Below, one piece after another: positions 26,194-35,676 of a stretch of 64,000 bases of DNA. A program made the position numbers and the translations under genes. The stretch's first letter is position 1. Every line of letters starts with the position of its first letter. The notes under the pieces were generated by a model. It saw nothing but the letters and a program-made list of their open reading frames with translations. It was not told the origin of the DNA and did not search any database. This DNA is from Phycisphaerae bacterium (GTDB lineage Bacteria > Planctomycetota > Phycisphaerae > UBA1845 > UTPLA1). The stretch covers positions 62,001 to 126,000 of the forward strand of contig DATEMU010000003.1 of the NCBI GenBank assembly GCA_035275405.1. The letters run 5' to 3'.

Positions 26194-26691
26194 ATGTCAA
26201 GCCATTTGTTGGAAACCGGTCTGGCGGCGTTGGCCTTTTCGCGAAAAGTGTCATTGGGCCTGTTCGAGGACATTCCCGACAACAAGATCTGCCACCAGCC
26301 CTGCGCGGGCGCCAACCACCCGCTGTGGATCCTGGGGCACCTCGCCTGCACCGACGAGTTCTTCCTCAAGGGCGTCGGCGGTCGCCCGTACAACCGCTTT
26401 GAGAAGTGGGAGAAGCTCTTCTTCATGGGCTCCAAGCCGACCTCCGACCCGAAGGTCTACCCGCCCATCGCCGAGGTGAAGGAGGCCCTCGACAAGAACC
26501 GCCAGGAGATGATCGGCTGGTTCAAGTCGATGAGCGACGCGGAGCTGCTCAAACCCCTCGAGAGCGACCTCGCAGACTTCGCCGCCAATCGCGCCGTCCT
26601 CATGTCCATGATCGCCTGGCACGAAGGACTGCACGCCGGTCAGTTGTCCGTCGTCCGCAAGAGTCTGGGGCTAACGCCGAAGTTCGGTTGA
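26194..26691 (+). CDS. DinB-like four-helix metal-binding protein
   Basis: A 165-residue protein of the DinB/YfiT superfamily. The first metal-ligand histidine lies in the segment ANHPLWILGHLACTDE and the others in AWHEGLHAGQLSVVRKSLG, the usual C-terminal DinB pattern. Such proteins are often bacillithiol- or other thiol-dependent S-transferases or damage-inducible proteins of unknown role. ATG 26194 is preceded by AGGGAGA; an in-frame upstream ATG at 26137 overlaps the promoter region. Confidence 0.85.
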   Translation: MSSHLLETGLAALAFSRKVSLGLFEDIPDNKICHQPCAGANHPLWILGHLACTDEFFLKGVGGRPYNRFEKWEKLFFMGSKPTSDPKVYPPIAEVKEALDKNRQEMIGWFKSMSDAELLKPLESDLADFAANRAVLMSMIAWHEGLHAGQLSVVRKSLGLTPKFG

Positions 26692-26709
26692 TCGGCGGCG
26701 GACCGTCGC

Positions 26710-27531
26710 TCACCGCCGGCGCTTCTGGCAGCGGGGGCAGTAGTGTGTCGAGCGCCCCGCGGCGAGAATGCGACGAATCTTCGCGCCGCAGCGAGTGCAC
26801 GGGCCGCCTTCGCGATCGTAGACCCGCAGCCGATTTTGAAAATCGCCCTGTTGGCCGTCGGCTCCCCGGTAATCGCTGATGGTCGTACCACCGGATCGGA
26901 TGGAGGCACGAAGCACCTTCCGGATCGCGCAGGCCAGGTTCCGCACTTGCGATTCGGAAAGTGCGGCGGCGAGCGTGAGCGGGTGAATCCGCGCGGAGAA
27001 CAGGGCCTCGTCACAATAGATGTTGCCCAAACCGCTGATCGCCTGCTGGTCCATCAGAAGGGCCTTGATCTGCCGCCGGCGTTTGAGCAGGGTGCGAAGC
27101 ACGGGCACTCGAATCGAGAGGGCATCAGGGCCCAACGTATTCAGCCGCTGCGCTTGGCCATTCTCGCCGGCGCCAAAGAACCAGATCCCGCCGAATCGGC
27201 GTGGATCGCGAAAGCGCAGTTCATCCGTCCGACCGGTGAAGGCGAATCGGACGTGGGTGTGCGGCAGGACTGGTTCCGACGCGGGCAACAGTGTGAGCCA
27301 GCCCGTCATTCCGAGGTGGACGACGAGATCGCCGCCGTCCAGTCGAACAAAGAGCCGCTTGCCGTGCCGATCGACGGCCGCAACCCTCATGCCTGTCAAT
27401 CCGCTCGCCACGGTCTCGCCGCCGTGGTGAATAATGTCCGCGCGGTGGATATGGACCGACTCGATGACCGCCCCCGGCAGATGGGCGGCCAGTCGGCTGG
27501 CGATCGTCTCGACTTCAGGCAGTTCAGGCAC
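26710..27531 (-). CDS. mutM: Formamidopyrimidine-DNA glycosylase (MutM/Fpg)
   Basis: Base-excision repair enzyme that removes 8-oxoguanine and formamidopyrimidines and cleaves the abasic site. The start is GTG 27531, giving (M)PELPEVE with the catalytic N-terminal Pro and Glu; a 72-residue upstream extension in the open frame is not real. The beta-elimination Lys lies in DRHGKRLFVRL. The helix-two-turn-helix (GLGNIYCDEALF) and the C-terminal zinc finger (CTRCGAKI...CPRCQ) are intact. The length of 273 is typical. Confidence 0.96.
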   Translation of the reverse strand: MPELPEVETIASRLAAHLPGAVIESVHIHRADIIHHGGETVASGLTGMRVAAVDRHGKRLFVRLDGGDLVVHLGMTGWLTLLPASEPVLPHTHVRFAFTGRTDELRFRDPRRFGGIWFFGAGENGQAQRLNTLGPDALSIRVPVLRTLLKRRRQIKALLMDQQAISGLGNIYCDEALFSARIHPLTLAAALSESQVRNLACAIRKVLRASIRSGGTTISDYRGADGQQGDFQNRLRVYDREGGPCTRCGAKIRRILAAGRSTHYCPRCQKRRR

Positions 27532-27645
27532 GCCTAAAGAAAAGCGGCGATATATCGAAAAGTCAAAGCGTCGAGACGGATTGCTCGTGTGACATTGACG
27601 ATGAATAAGGGGGCGAATAGCGTTCGAGGCAGCGGGAGCGCGGTC

Positions 27646-28428
27646 ATGTGGTCGATCTTCAACGGCACGATAGTCAATGTGGCCACCGTCGCGGTCGGCT
27701 CCACGGTCGGCCTGCTGCTGGCCGCGAAGATCCCCCAGCGCTATCAACGGATCATTTTGGATTGCCTGGGCCTGGTGACCGTCACGCTGGCCATCGATGC
27801 GTCGGTCCTGGGCATGGGCCGCGCGGTAAGCAACTTTGGGGCCGGCGTGCCCACGTATGGTGCGCGACTCGGTATGGTCATGATCGGCTCACTGATCGTC
27901 GGTTCGATTCTGGGAACGGCTCTGCGACTGCACGAGCGGATTGAGGGCCTGGGTCGACTCATTCACCTCCGGATGGGCGGAGGATCAGGGGACACGGGCG
28001 GCGGGCGGTTCGCTGAAGGCTTCCTGACGGCCAGCGTAATCTTCTGCGTGGGGCCGCTCACCTTGTTGGGTTGTTTGCAAAATGGAGCTGACGCGAAGCC
28101 GAACCTGCTCTATATCAAGGCGTTCCTCGACGGCTTCTGTTCGATGGCCCTGGCGGCGTCATTGGGAATTGGCGTTCTTTTCAGCGTTTTAACGGTACTA
28201 CTCTTGCAGGGCGGCTTGGCATGGGCGGCATACGGTTTCGCTGAGAGGATTCCCGAACTCTCACTGGAGCTGATGAACGTCGTCGGTGGTGTCGTTCTGC
28301 TGGCGACGGCCCTGATGATCCTGGAGATCAAGAAGATCCCCGTGGCAAACATGCTGCCGGCCATCTTCCTGCCGCCGCTCGCTGTTTGGATCGTGGAGCG
28401 TATTTCTCCGGGAACGCTTTTGCCCTAG
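27646..28428 (+). CDS. DUF554 membrane protein
   Basis: A 260-residue polytopic membrane protein of the DUF554 family (E. coli YqgA, B. subtilis YdfK). The family start (GTIVNVATVAVGSTVGLLL) and the block ASVIFCVGPLTLLGCLQNG are clear, with about seven hydrophobic segments. Its transport substrate is not established. ATG 27646 follows GGGAG at a proper distance, while an upstream ATG at 27601 lacks one. It is divergent from mutM. Confidence 0.88.
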   Translation: MWSIFNGTIVNVATVAVGSTVGLLLAAKIPQRYQRIILDCLGLVTVTLAIDASVLGMGRAVSNFGAGVPTYGARLGMVMIGSLIVGSILGTALRLHERIEGLGRLIHLRMGGGSGDTGGGRFAEGFLTASVIFCVGPLTLLGCLQNGADAKPNLLYIKAFLDGFCSMALAASLGIGVLFSVLTVLLLQGGLAWAAYGFAERIPELSLELMNVVGGVVLLATALMILEIKKIPVANMLPAIFLPPLAVWIVERISPGTLLP

Positions 28429-28485
28429 ACCGATCGGTCATCGGCGGATTATCTTCTTCACTCAGCCAGGAGTCCTGACCCCGCG

Positions 28486-30315
28486 ATGAATTGGCAAGGT
28501 TGGTTTACCCTCGCTCTAGTCCTGGTGATGCTTCTCGGGCTGGCGCGCCGTGCGCATCTGGCCGACATCATTTTTCTGGGCGGCCTGACCCTGCTGGCGC
28601 TCCTCGGCATCATCTCGCCGGCCGAGGCCCTCTCCGGTTTTTCCAATCCGGGAATGTTGACCGTCGCAGCGCTCTTTGTGGTCGCGGCGGGCCTGCGGGA
28701 AAGCGGCGCCTTGGACGGTTTGGCCCGACGCATCCTGGGGCAACCGCAAAGCGAGCGGCGGGTATTGGGCCGGCTTCTTCTCCCGATCGCTGCAATGTCC
28801 GCGTTTCTCAACAACACCACGATTGTCGCGATGGGCATGCCGATCGTCGTCGACTGGTGCCGCAAGCATCGGCAATCGGCGTCGCGATACTTGATGCCCA
28901 TGAGCCATGCGACCGTGGCCGCGGGCCTGTGCACGCTCATCGGAACGAGCACCAACCTCGTCGTCCACGGGATGATGGTCGACAACCCCGAGACCCGCCA
29001 CACGGGAATGGGGTTCTTCGAGATCGGTTACGTCGGGCTCCCGGTCACCATCGTTGCGATCCTCTACCTTGTCTTCATCGCACCCAAACTCCTCCCCGCG
29101 CGGCAGGAACTCTTCGAGCAATTGGGAGAATCGCGCCGCGAATACATGATCGAGATGCTGGTTGAGCCGGCGTGCCCCTTCGTGGGCCAGTCCGTGCAGG
29201 CCGCCGGGCTGCGGCAACTGCCCGGCCTTTTTCTCGTGGAGATCGAGCGGGACGCGCAGGTGCTGTCGCCGGTCGGCCCCGACGAACTCCTCGAGGCCGG
29301 CGATCACCTCGTCTTTGTCGGCGTCGTCGGCACGATCGTCGATCTGCAAAAGACCAAGGGCCTCGTGCCGATTGAAGAGCAGGGACGGACCTCGCGCCTG
29401 GACCGCCTCGATCGCCGCCTGTGCGAGGCGGTCGTCAGCCCGGCGAGCCCGCTGGTGGGCCGCAGCATCCGCGGGGCGAACTTCCGTACGGTGTATGACG
29501 CTGCGGTCATCGCCGTGCATCGCAGTGGGGAGCGTTTGCAGGGCAAAATCGGTAATATCGTCCTGCGACCGGGGGACACGCTGCTGTTGCAAACGGCGAC
29601 GGGCTTTCTTCGAGCGCACCGCAACAACCCGGACTTTTATCTCGTCAGCGAAGTGGACGAGGCGGTGCCGGTGCGCCATGAAAAAGCGACGCTCGCGCTG
29701 GTGATCCTGGGCGCGATGGTCGTCATGATGGGGCTGCCCGACGTCCTGCAATGGACCGGCGCCGACCCTCAGTTGGCAAAGAGCCTGGACCGAAGCCGCG
29801 TGTTTTTCGCCTTCGCGGCGGCGGGGCTGATGGTGATCGCCCGCTGCGTGGCGCCATCCACCGCCAGGCGCAACATTCAATGGGACGTGTTGTACGTTAT
29901 CGCGGCGTCTTTCGGGATCGCGCGCGCGATGGAGAATACGGGGGCGGCCAAGTTCATCGTCGATTTGTTCCATCCGCTGATCACGCCCTTCGGCCCCGTT
30001 GCCGCGGTCGTTGTGATCTATCTCATCACCAATCTGCTCACCGAATTGCTGACGAACAACGCCGCGGCGGCCCTGGTGTTTCCGGTGGCCATATGGACGG
30101 CCAAGGAGTTACAGATCGATCCGCGGCCGCTGGTGATGACCGTGACGATCGCGGCGTCGGCCGCCTTCGCCACGCCGATCGGCTACCAGACAAACATGAT
30201 GATCTTTGGTCCCGGCGGCTATCGATTTTCCGACTTTGTGAAGGTCGGGCTGCCTTTGAATGTCCTTTGTTTTCTGATTAGCGTGCTCTTGATCCCGCGC
30301 ATCTGGAGTTTGTAA
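28486..30315 (+). CDS. SLC13/DASS transporter with two RCK_C domains
   Basis: A 609-residue transporter. The N-terminal half (about 1-190) and C-terminal half (about 390-609) are membrane regions with the paired motifs NNTTIVAMGMPIVV and NNAAAALVFPVAI. Between them lie two soluble TrkA-C/RCK_C domains (about 222-280 and 312-370, each with a PFVGQSV or PLVGRSI core) that usually bind a regulatory ligand. This architecture is common among bacterial sulfate or dicarboxylate permeases. A second DASS transporter without RCK_C domains lies at 19046. Confidence 0.9.
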   Translation: MNWQGWFTLALVLVMLLGLARRAHLADIIFLGGLTLLALLGIISPAEALSGFSNPGMLTVAALFVVAAGLRESGALDGLARRILGQPQSERRVLGRLLLPIAAMSAFLNNTTIVAMGMPIVVDWCRKHRQSASRYLMPMSHATVAAGLCTLIGTSTNLVVHGMMVDNPETRHTGMGFFEIGYVGLPVTIVAILYLVFIAPKLLPARQELFEQLGESRREYMIEMLVEPACPFVGQSVQAAGLRQLPGLFLVEIERDAQVLSPVGPDELLEAGDHLVFVGVVGTIVDLQKTKGLVPIEEQGRTSRLDRLDRRLCEAVVSPASPLVGRSIRGANFRTVYDAAVIAVHRSGERLQGKIGNIVLRPGDTLLLQTATGFLRAHRNNPDFYLVSEVDEAVPVRHEKATLALVILGAMVVMMGLPDVLQWTGADPQLAKSLDRSRVFFAFAAAGLMVIARCVAPSTARRNIQWDVLYVIAASFGIARAMENTGAAKFIVDLFHPLITPFGPVAAVVVIYLITNLLTELLTNNAAAALVFPVAIWTAKELQIDPRPLVMTVTIAASAAFATPIGYQTNMMIFGPGGYRFSDFVKVGLPLNVLCFLISVLLIPRIWSL

Positions 30316-30328
30316 GACGAAGCAGCGC

Positions 30329-31603
30329 ATGGACAGCGGCGGAATCGACGATCCACCTTCTCATCGAGCCGCCAAGGCGCTTGGGCTGGCGGTGCTCCTG
30401 GCGGCACTGCGGTGGGCCTACCTCGAACATCCCTGGCCCGTGCATGGCGATGAAATGAGTTTCGTCTCGGCCCTCGGATTCCCCGCGCAGTATCCTGTGC
30501 ACCACCCCGGTTATCCCTTGTGGGTGGCAATGGGGACGGCGCTCAACGCCCTTGGGTTTTCACCTTATGCGTCGTATCAGGCGTGGTCCGTTGCCGCATC
30601 CGTTCTCCTGCCGGTGCTGTGCTATCTTGCACTCCGTCGAAGCGTTCGCGATTCTCTGGCGTGGTGGACGGCGCTGGCGCTGGGCGTGTGTCCGTTGCTC
30701 TGGTTCGTGGGGACGACGGCATTGAACTACGCGGCGGGATGCACGCTTGGGTGGGTTATTATTGTATTGTGTCATCAGTCGATGGCGGAACATCGCGCGA
30801 GGCCGCTTCTGGCGGCGGCGCTGGTGATGGCGATCGGATTATGCCTGCGCGTCGACTTGTTGCTGACCGTCGGGCCGGTCATCGCTTTCGCCGTCTGGCG
30901 AGGCCGCGCCGTCGGGGGATTCAAGGCGCTGCTTATCCTGGCCGGCGGTGTCATTCTCCTGACCGTTGCGACGGCGGCTGTGTATGGCCGAGCCGATGTC
31001 CGCCTGCCGGCGCCGCATTTGAGGCATACGGTTGACGTTGTCTTAAATACGAGCGTCTTTCGGCTGGGCCCCGTCGACGGTCTGGCGCGAAACGCAGTCA
31101 AGCTGGGAATCAACATCGGGTGGCATATGGGAGCTGCGGCGTTGTTGCTCCCCTTGGCGGTGATGTATAACGGTCGGGGAGCGAAACGCGATACGCGGAT
31201 TCTCCTTCTCTTGTGGTGGATGCCGACGGCGGCGTTTCTGCTGCTGATTCACATGACCGAACCAGGACACATGCTGCCGCTCCTGCCGCCGGCTTATTGT
31301 TTGATCGCCCTATGGCTGAACGATCGATTTCGGCCCGAGGCGGCCGACCGGTGGATGCGGGCGATCGTATTCGTATCAGTGATCCAATTCGTTGCGTATC
31401 CCTGGTCGGCGTCGAGTACGGGATTCAAACGCATCCTGGACGCAAAAATCGGATACGTGAGCGGTGAGGGGCTGCGCCACATCGATCGCCGAGCGGAGAT
31501 CCATGCCCCCGGTGATTTCTGGCAGACGCCGCTGCACCGGAAGGAACCGCCGACAAACCAAGACAATGAAAAGTCAAAACAAGAGGAGGCCGACGGGCGG
31601 TGA
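30329..31603 (+). CDS. GT-C-like polytopic membrane protein (glycosyltransferase family 39/DUF2723 style)
   Basis: A 424-residue membrane protein with about 10 hydrophobic segments. The first external loop carries an acidic motif HGDEMSF followed by HHPGYPLW, a layout seen in lipid-linked-sugar GT-C glycosyltransferases of the PMT/ArnT type and in DUF2723. It probably transfers a sugar outside the membrane; donor and acceptor are unknown. The last 50 residues are hydrophilic. Its stop overlaps the next gene's GTG start (31600-31603), so the two are coupled. Confidence 0.65.
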   Translation: MDSGGIDDPPSHRAAKALGLAVLLAALRWAYLEHPWPVHGDEMSFVSALGFPAQYPVHHPGYPLWVAMGTALNALGFSPYASYQAWSVAASVLLPVLCYLALRRSVRDSLAWWTALALGVCPLLWFVGTTALNYAAGCTLGWVIIVLCHQSMAEHRARPLLAAALVMAIGLCLRVDLLLTVGPVIAFAVWRGRAVGGFKALLILAGGVILLTVATAAVYGRADVRLPAPHLRHTVDVVLNTSVFRLGPVDGLARNAVKLGINIGWHMGAAALLLPLAVMYNGRGAKRDTRILLLLWWMPTAAFLLLIHMTEPGHMLPLLPPAYCLIALWLNDRFRPEAADRWMRAIVFVSVIQFVAYPWSASSTGFKRILDAKIGYVSGEGLRHIDRRAEIHAPGDFWQTPLHRKEPPTNQDNEKSKQEEADGR

Positions 31604-32745
31604 ACGGCTTCTGGGCGGTCTTGTTGAAGGAATTCTCGCACATCCGGCGCGACCGGGGGACGATCTTCTTCGCGTTCGTCGTTCCGGCGCTGCAGCTTAC
31701 GATCTTCGGGTATGCGATCGAGGTCACGATCGAGAACATCCCGCTCGTCGTGATGGACCTGGACGGCCATCAGGAGAGCCGGCGCCTGGTGGAGGCGTTG
31801 ACAGCTTCGCGGACGTTTCGCGTGAAGGCCCGCGTCACGGACGCGGACGCGTTTCGGCGGGCCCTGACTTCCGGAGAGGCGAAGGCGGGCGTCCTGATCC
31901 CGTCGGATTACAGTGAGCGGCTGCTTCGGCAGGAGCAGGCGCACGTCCAGGTGCTCATCGACGGCAGTGATTCTCAGGTGGCCACGACGGCGCTCAACAC
32001 CGTCAACTTGCTCGCCTTGCAGCTTTCGATCGGCAAGGCGCGGGCGATGGTGGAGTCGCTGCAGATCGGCCCGGCGCGGGACGAGCGCGGCGAATTCGCC
32101 CCGCCCATCGAGGCCCGCTCGCGGCTCTTGTTCAATCCCAACCTGGAAAGCTCGCACTTCTTCGTGCCGGGACTCATCGCGATCATCATGCAGCTTGTGC
32201 TGGTTTTCCTGACGAGCTTTTCCATCGTAAAGGAACGCGAGCACGGGACATTGGAGCAGCTCTTCGTAACCCCCGTCGGCCGCGCCGGCCTGATGTTCGG
32301 AAAGCTCGTGCCCTACGCCTTGATGGCCTTTGGCGAGTTGCTGATCGTTCTGACGGTCATGACCGCGGTATTTGGAGTGCCCATCAACGGGAGCCTGACG
32401 CTTCTCCTGGCGTTGTCGTGGCTGTTCATCGTGACCGCGTTGGGCCTGGGGCTCCTACTGTCCACGCTCGCCAAGACGCAGCTCCAGGCGATGCAATTCT
32501 CGTTTCTGGTAATGCTGCCCTCGGTACTCCTGTCGGGCTTCATGTTTCCGCGGTCGGAGATGCCGACTGTGTTGTATCTGGTCGGGTTCATTTTGCCGGT
32601 CACCTATTTCATCGAAATTCTGCGAGGTGTCATCCTTCGCGCGGCGGATTTCGCGGATATGTTCACGCACATTTCCGGGCTGGTGATCGTCGGCGGGGCC
32701 ATCCTAACAGCGAGCGTCCTGCGGTTTCGCAAGCAGCTCGACTAG
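31600..32745 (+). CDS. ABC-2 type transporter permease
   Basis: A 381-residue permease of the ABC-2 (YhhJ/YbhR-like) family. A first transmembrane helix is followed by a large extracytoplasmic domain (about 45-180) and five further helices near the C terminus. The family motif FSIVKEREHGTLEQLFVTPV at about 205-225 is intact. Its start is a GTG overlapping the stop of the GT-C-like gene. No ATPase gene is adjacent, so the nucleotide-binding partner must lie elsewhere or be shared. Confidence 0.88.
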   Translation: MNGFWAVLLKEFSHIRRDRGTIFFAFVVPALQLTIFGYAIEVTIENIPLVVMDLDGHQESRRLVEALTASRTFRVKARVTDADAFRRALTSGEAKAGVLIPSDYSERLLRQEQAHVQVLIDGSDSQVATTALNTVNLLALQLSIGKARAMVESLQIGPARDERGEFAPPIEARSRLLFNPNLESSHFFVPGLIAIIMQLVLVFLTSFSIVKEREHGTLEQLFVTPVGRAGLMFGKLVPYALMAFGELLIVLTVMTAVFGVPINGSLTLLLALSWLFIVTALGLGLLLSTLAKTQLQAMQFSFLVMLPSVLLSGFMFPRSEMPTVLYLVGFILPVTYFIEILRGVILRAADFADMFTHISGLVIVGGAILTASVLRFRKQLD

Positions 32746-32789
32746 GCGCCGGATCGTGCGAGCCGAGCACATGGAACGTCCGCAGCCCA

Positions 32790-32820
32790 CAACCCCGGAA
32801 CCATCGTGGGTCCGGGGTTG
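32790..32820. terminator. Bidirectional hairpin between convergent genes
   Basis: A perfect 10-bp stem (CAACCCCGGA at 32790-32799 with 32811-32820) and an 11-nt loop between the permease stop (32745) and the fibronectin-III gene stop (32837). There is no U run. Confidence 0.6.
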
Positions 32821-32836
32821 GAAGCCGCGTGATGCG

Positions 32837-33796
32837 TCATGGGAGTTGAAGCGTCGTCGTGGCCGGGGCCGATGTGTTGCCCGCCTCGTCGGTGGCGGTC
32901 ACCTCGATGATGCTTTCACCATGCTCGCCGTATTCCGTGACGCGGGTGCGTCCGACGGTCCAATCCAACAAGACGCCGTTCATGTAGATGTCGTAGCGTA
33001 TGTACGGTTGCTCGGTGACGTTGTCAGTCGACGCCCCCCAGACCACCTCGAACTCCGTGTCGCCGTCAAAACCGATCGCATAGAGATTCGTCGGCGTTGT
33101 AGGAGGCGTCGTGTCATTGGGGTCCGGCGCCGGGGTCGTCACCGTGATCGCATTGCTGTGTGGCGAAAAGCGATTCTTCCCATCCCGGGACTGTACGGTA
33201 ATCGTGTGCGTGGTCTGCGGCTGGAGGTAGTAAAGTGTGTGGGACGTCGTCTGGCCCGCAGAAAAGAGCAGCTGGCCGTTCCAGTAGAACCAGTAGCGGA
33301 TGGGCGGACCGTTGTCGGACGCGGGCGTCCACGCGAGTGCGATATGGTTGGGCCCGACATGAGTCAGCGTGAGAGTGGGCGCGCTCGGCTGACTACCGGC
33401 AGGTAGCAGCGTCGCGGTCGCGATATTGCTGTTCTGTGACACATTACCGGCTTGATCGCGAGCATAGACGTAAAACGTATAAGTGGCCCCCGCGTTGTGT
33501 CCGGTTGTAAACGTGCAGGTGGGGTTCGTCATCCCTGCGTTTGCGATTTGCCCGGAGCTGGAGACGATGACATAAAAGAAGCTCCCGGAGTTGTCCGAGG
33601 AGCCGTCCCAGGCAAGGGAGACGTGGAAGTCGGAAACGCCCGTGACGTGCAGGTTGCTAGGCGTCGTGGGCGGCGTTCGGTCCCGGGGGGGACGGGGGGG
33701 GAAGGCCCCAGCCGTGGACGCGCAAAGAAGTGTGGCAAGAACGAGCGCTGTTTGCGCGATCTTAATGTTTGTTCCCAGAAAATGTCCGATTGTCAT
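32837..33796 (-). CDS. Secreted protein with three fibronectin type III-like domains
   Basis: A 319-residue exported protein: a signal peptide to about residue 31 (AQTALVLATLLCASTAGA), a short Pro/Arg-rich linker, and three Fn3-like domains at about 40-130, 136-222 and 230-319. Recurrent Fn3 features include HVSLAWDGSSDNSG, HIALAWTPASDNG and FEVVWGASTDN, and ends such as ARDQAGNVS and ATDEAGNTS. No catalytic module is present, so it is probably a cell-surface or matrix binding protein. GGGAGAAG precedes ATG 33796. Confidence 0.82.
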   Translation of the reverse strand: MTIGHFLGTNIKIAQTALVLATLLCASTAGAFPPRPPRDRTPPTTPSNLHVTGVSDFHVSLAWDGSSDNSGSFFYVIVSSSGQIANAGMTNPTCTFTTGHNAGATYTFYVYARDQAGNVSQNSNIATATLLPAGSQPSAPTLTLTHVGPNHIALAWTPASDNGPPIRYWFYWNGQLLFSAGQTTSHTLYYLQPQTTHTITVQSRDGKNRFSPHSNAITVTTPAPDPNDTTPPTTPTNLYAIGFDGDTEFEVVWGASTDNVTEQPYIRYDIYMNGVLLDWTVGRTRVTEYGEHGESIIEVTATDEAGNTSAPATTTLQLP

Positions 33797-33959
33797 AATC
33801 TTCTCCCAGGAGTAAGGGTTTGAACACGTACACCAAATCCAATGTCGGGGGAAGATGGGGATATTGCAGAAATGTCGAATCGCCTGGTGGTTAAGACGGC
33901 GTCGAAGCGTATTAATCTCTTGCCGTTAACGTCTTGCCTGGGCCGTATATCAATTCAAT

Positions 33960-34859
33960 TCAGACGACTTCCACTCCCTCGGTCTCGGTCAATTTTCGGT
34001 ACAATTCGCTCAGGCGCGCGGTCATCGGCCCCGCACGACCATCGCCAATCACTCGGCCATCCACTTTGATGACCGGCGCCAGCTCACCCATCGTGCCGCT
34101 GCAGAAACACTCCTCTCCGCGATAGAGTTCGGTCAACGACAGGTCCACCTCGGCACAGGGAATTCCATGCGACTGACACAGACCCAATACGGTCGCCCGG
34201 GTGATGCCCTCGGGACAGGCGATCGGCCGGCTGGTTCGCACCATCCCCCCTTCAACGATGAACACATTCGTCGCATTCGTCTCGGCGATGAAACCCCGCG
34301 TGTCGAGCATCAAGGCGTCGTCCACGCCCGCGACGTTGGCCTCGATCTTGGCGAGGATCGACTGGATCAGATTGCAATGATGGATCTTGGGATCCAGACA
34401 GTCCGGAGGAAAACGGCGGATGCTGCTGGTGATTAAGGTGACGCCCGACTTGTCGTAAACCGGCGGCTTGTGCTCGGCGACAATAATCAGGGTGGGCCCG
34501 GCGGTATTCAGCCGCGGATCCATCCCGCTGGTGTACTTCACGCCGCGGCTGAGGGTCAGCCGAACGTGCACACCGTCTGTCATGTGGTTGGCGGCGAGTG
34601 TGCGGCGAAGTTCGCCGACCATGTGTTCATCCGCGGGAATCTCGGCAAAGGCGAGGGCCTTGGCCGAGCTGCGCAGTCGCGCCAAATGCTCATAGAGCTT
34701 GAAGATGCGACCGCGGTAGAGTCGTAGCCCCTCCCACACCGCGTCGCCGCCCTGGACCGCCGAATCGAACGGGCTGATGCCCGCCTCGTCGCGGTGGATC
34801 AGCCGACCGTTGATATTGATGAGGAGGTCCTTGTTCAGCGGGTTGAAAGATTGGAGCAT
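33960..34859 (-). CDS. Class IV PLP aminotransferase (branched-chain or D-amino acid type)
   Basis: A 299-residue fold-type IV PLP enzyme related to IlvE, D-amino acid transaminase and 4-amino-4-deoxychorismate lyase. The likely PLP lysine is in LDPKIHHCNLIQSIL. The class signature ETNATNVFIV followed by CPEGITRATVLGL is intact. Substrate preference cannot be set from sequence. It lies 34 bp downstream of a sulfotransferase-like gene; the same two domains are fused in the plant branched-chain-aminotransferase-like proteins. Confidence 0.88.
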   Translation of the reverse strand: MLQSFNPLNKDLLININGRLIHRDEAGISPFDSAVQGGDAVWEGLRLYRGRIFKLYEHLARLRSSAKALAFAEIPADEHMVGELRRTLAANHMTDGVHVRLTLSRGVKYTSGMDPRLNTAGPTLIIVAEHKPPVYDKSGVTLITSSIRRFPPDCLDPKIHHCNLIQSILAKIEANVAGVDDALMLDTRGFIAETNATNVFIVEGGMVRTSRPIACPEGITRATVLGLCQSHGIPCAEVDLSLTELYRGEECFCSGTMGELAPVIKVDGRVIGDGRAGPMTARLSELYRKLTETEGVEVV

Positions 34860-34893
34860 GGTCTTCCAATGATGGCGCAGACGTCGCCTTCAA

Positions 34894-35628
34894 TCAACGG
34901 CCCAGGCGCTGGGCATAAAGCGCTTCATAACAGCCCAGGCATTCTTCGAGAAGGGGTCGCAGGTGCTCCGGCATCTCTTCGTGTTTGGGTCGATACGGCT
35001 CAAAGCCGGTGGATTTCTCGACCGCCGCATACCAGTGTTGGGCCCAGATCCCGTCGGTGGATCGTCGTCCGGCGGGCCAGGAGAGCATCGACTCTGAGAA
35101 TTCAACTCCCAGTGCGATGCAAAGCAGTTCGAGCATCCGGCGAGGGTTCTCCAGGACGTCTCGTGCATCAACGATGGGCGGCGCGCTATCCGTAGCGCCT
35201 TCGATGAACTGAAGAATCTCGAGTTGCTGGGGAAGGCCGGTGTCCGCCAATCGCGGGTGTGGAAGGACTTTGGTGAGCGATGTCAGCATTTCTGCGGGAT
35301 GGCGGATCAGCAGCCCATTCGTCAAATGCCGCAGGAAACCACGGTCGATCTCCGGCAACAAATGATGCGCCATGTGCTTTTGATAATAGATGCGCTTGCC
35401 CTCAGGGATGGGGCCCGTCAGAGAGGCCACGACCTTCCGCCAATCCGTCTCGTGATGAGCGACGACTTCGTCACGACCGGGATGATCCACATCGGTTTTC
35501 AACAGATAATGAGCGTAGAGTGGCTCGTCGCACACCGCTGTGTCGGGCCGATTGCCCCAAGCGCGCATCAACGCCGTAGAGATGTTGCGCGGGCCGGACC
35601 ACATGGCTATGCGCAAGGGGGATTTCAT
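34894..35628 (-). CDS. P-loop sulfotransferase-like protein
   Basis: A 244-residue protein beginning IAMWSGPRNISTALMRAWGN, a PAPS-binding-like P-loop (WSGPRNIST) typical of sulfotransferase-like proteins. A second segment, NGLLIRHPAEMLTSL, resembles the 3'-phosphate-binding region. A role as sulfotransferase or as a phosphate-transferring relative is possible; no substrate is indicated. It precedes the class IV aminotransferase on the same strand, a pairing also found fused in plants, which suggests a shared pathway. Confidence 0.75.
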   Translation of the reverse strand: MKSPLRIAMWSGPRNISTALMRAWGNRPDTAVCDEPLYAHYLLKTDVDHPGRDEVVAHHETDWRKVVASLTGPIPEGKRIYYQKHMAHHLLPEIDRGFLRHLTNGLLIRHPAEMLTSLTKVLPHPRLADTGLPQQLEILQFIEGATDSAPPIVDARDVLENPRRMLELLCIALGVEFSESMLSWPAGRRSTDGIWAQHWYAAVEKSTGFEPYRPKHEEMPEHLRPLLEECLGCYEALYAQRLGR

Positions 35629-35676
35629 ACTTGGGTTTTTGAGCCAATCGACCGCAAAAGAAAACGCGGAGAGTGC

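Noticed and set aside
28516-29973. Long antisense open frame opposite the DASS/RCK_C gene
   Set aside because: Shadow of a GC-rich gene; low-complexity Arg/His-rich translation and no ribosome-binding site. The same applies to 2083-3369, 3366-4298, 8014-8955, 44184-45425, 53638-54750 and 57219-58253.
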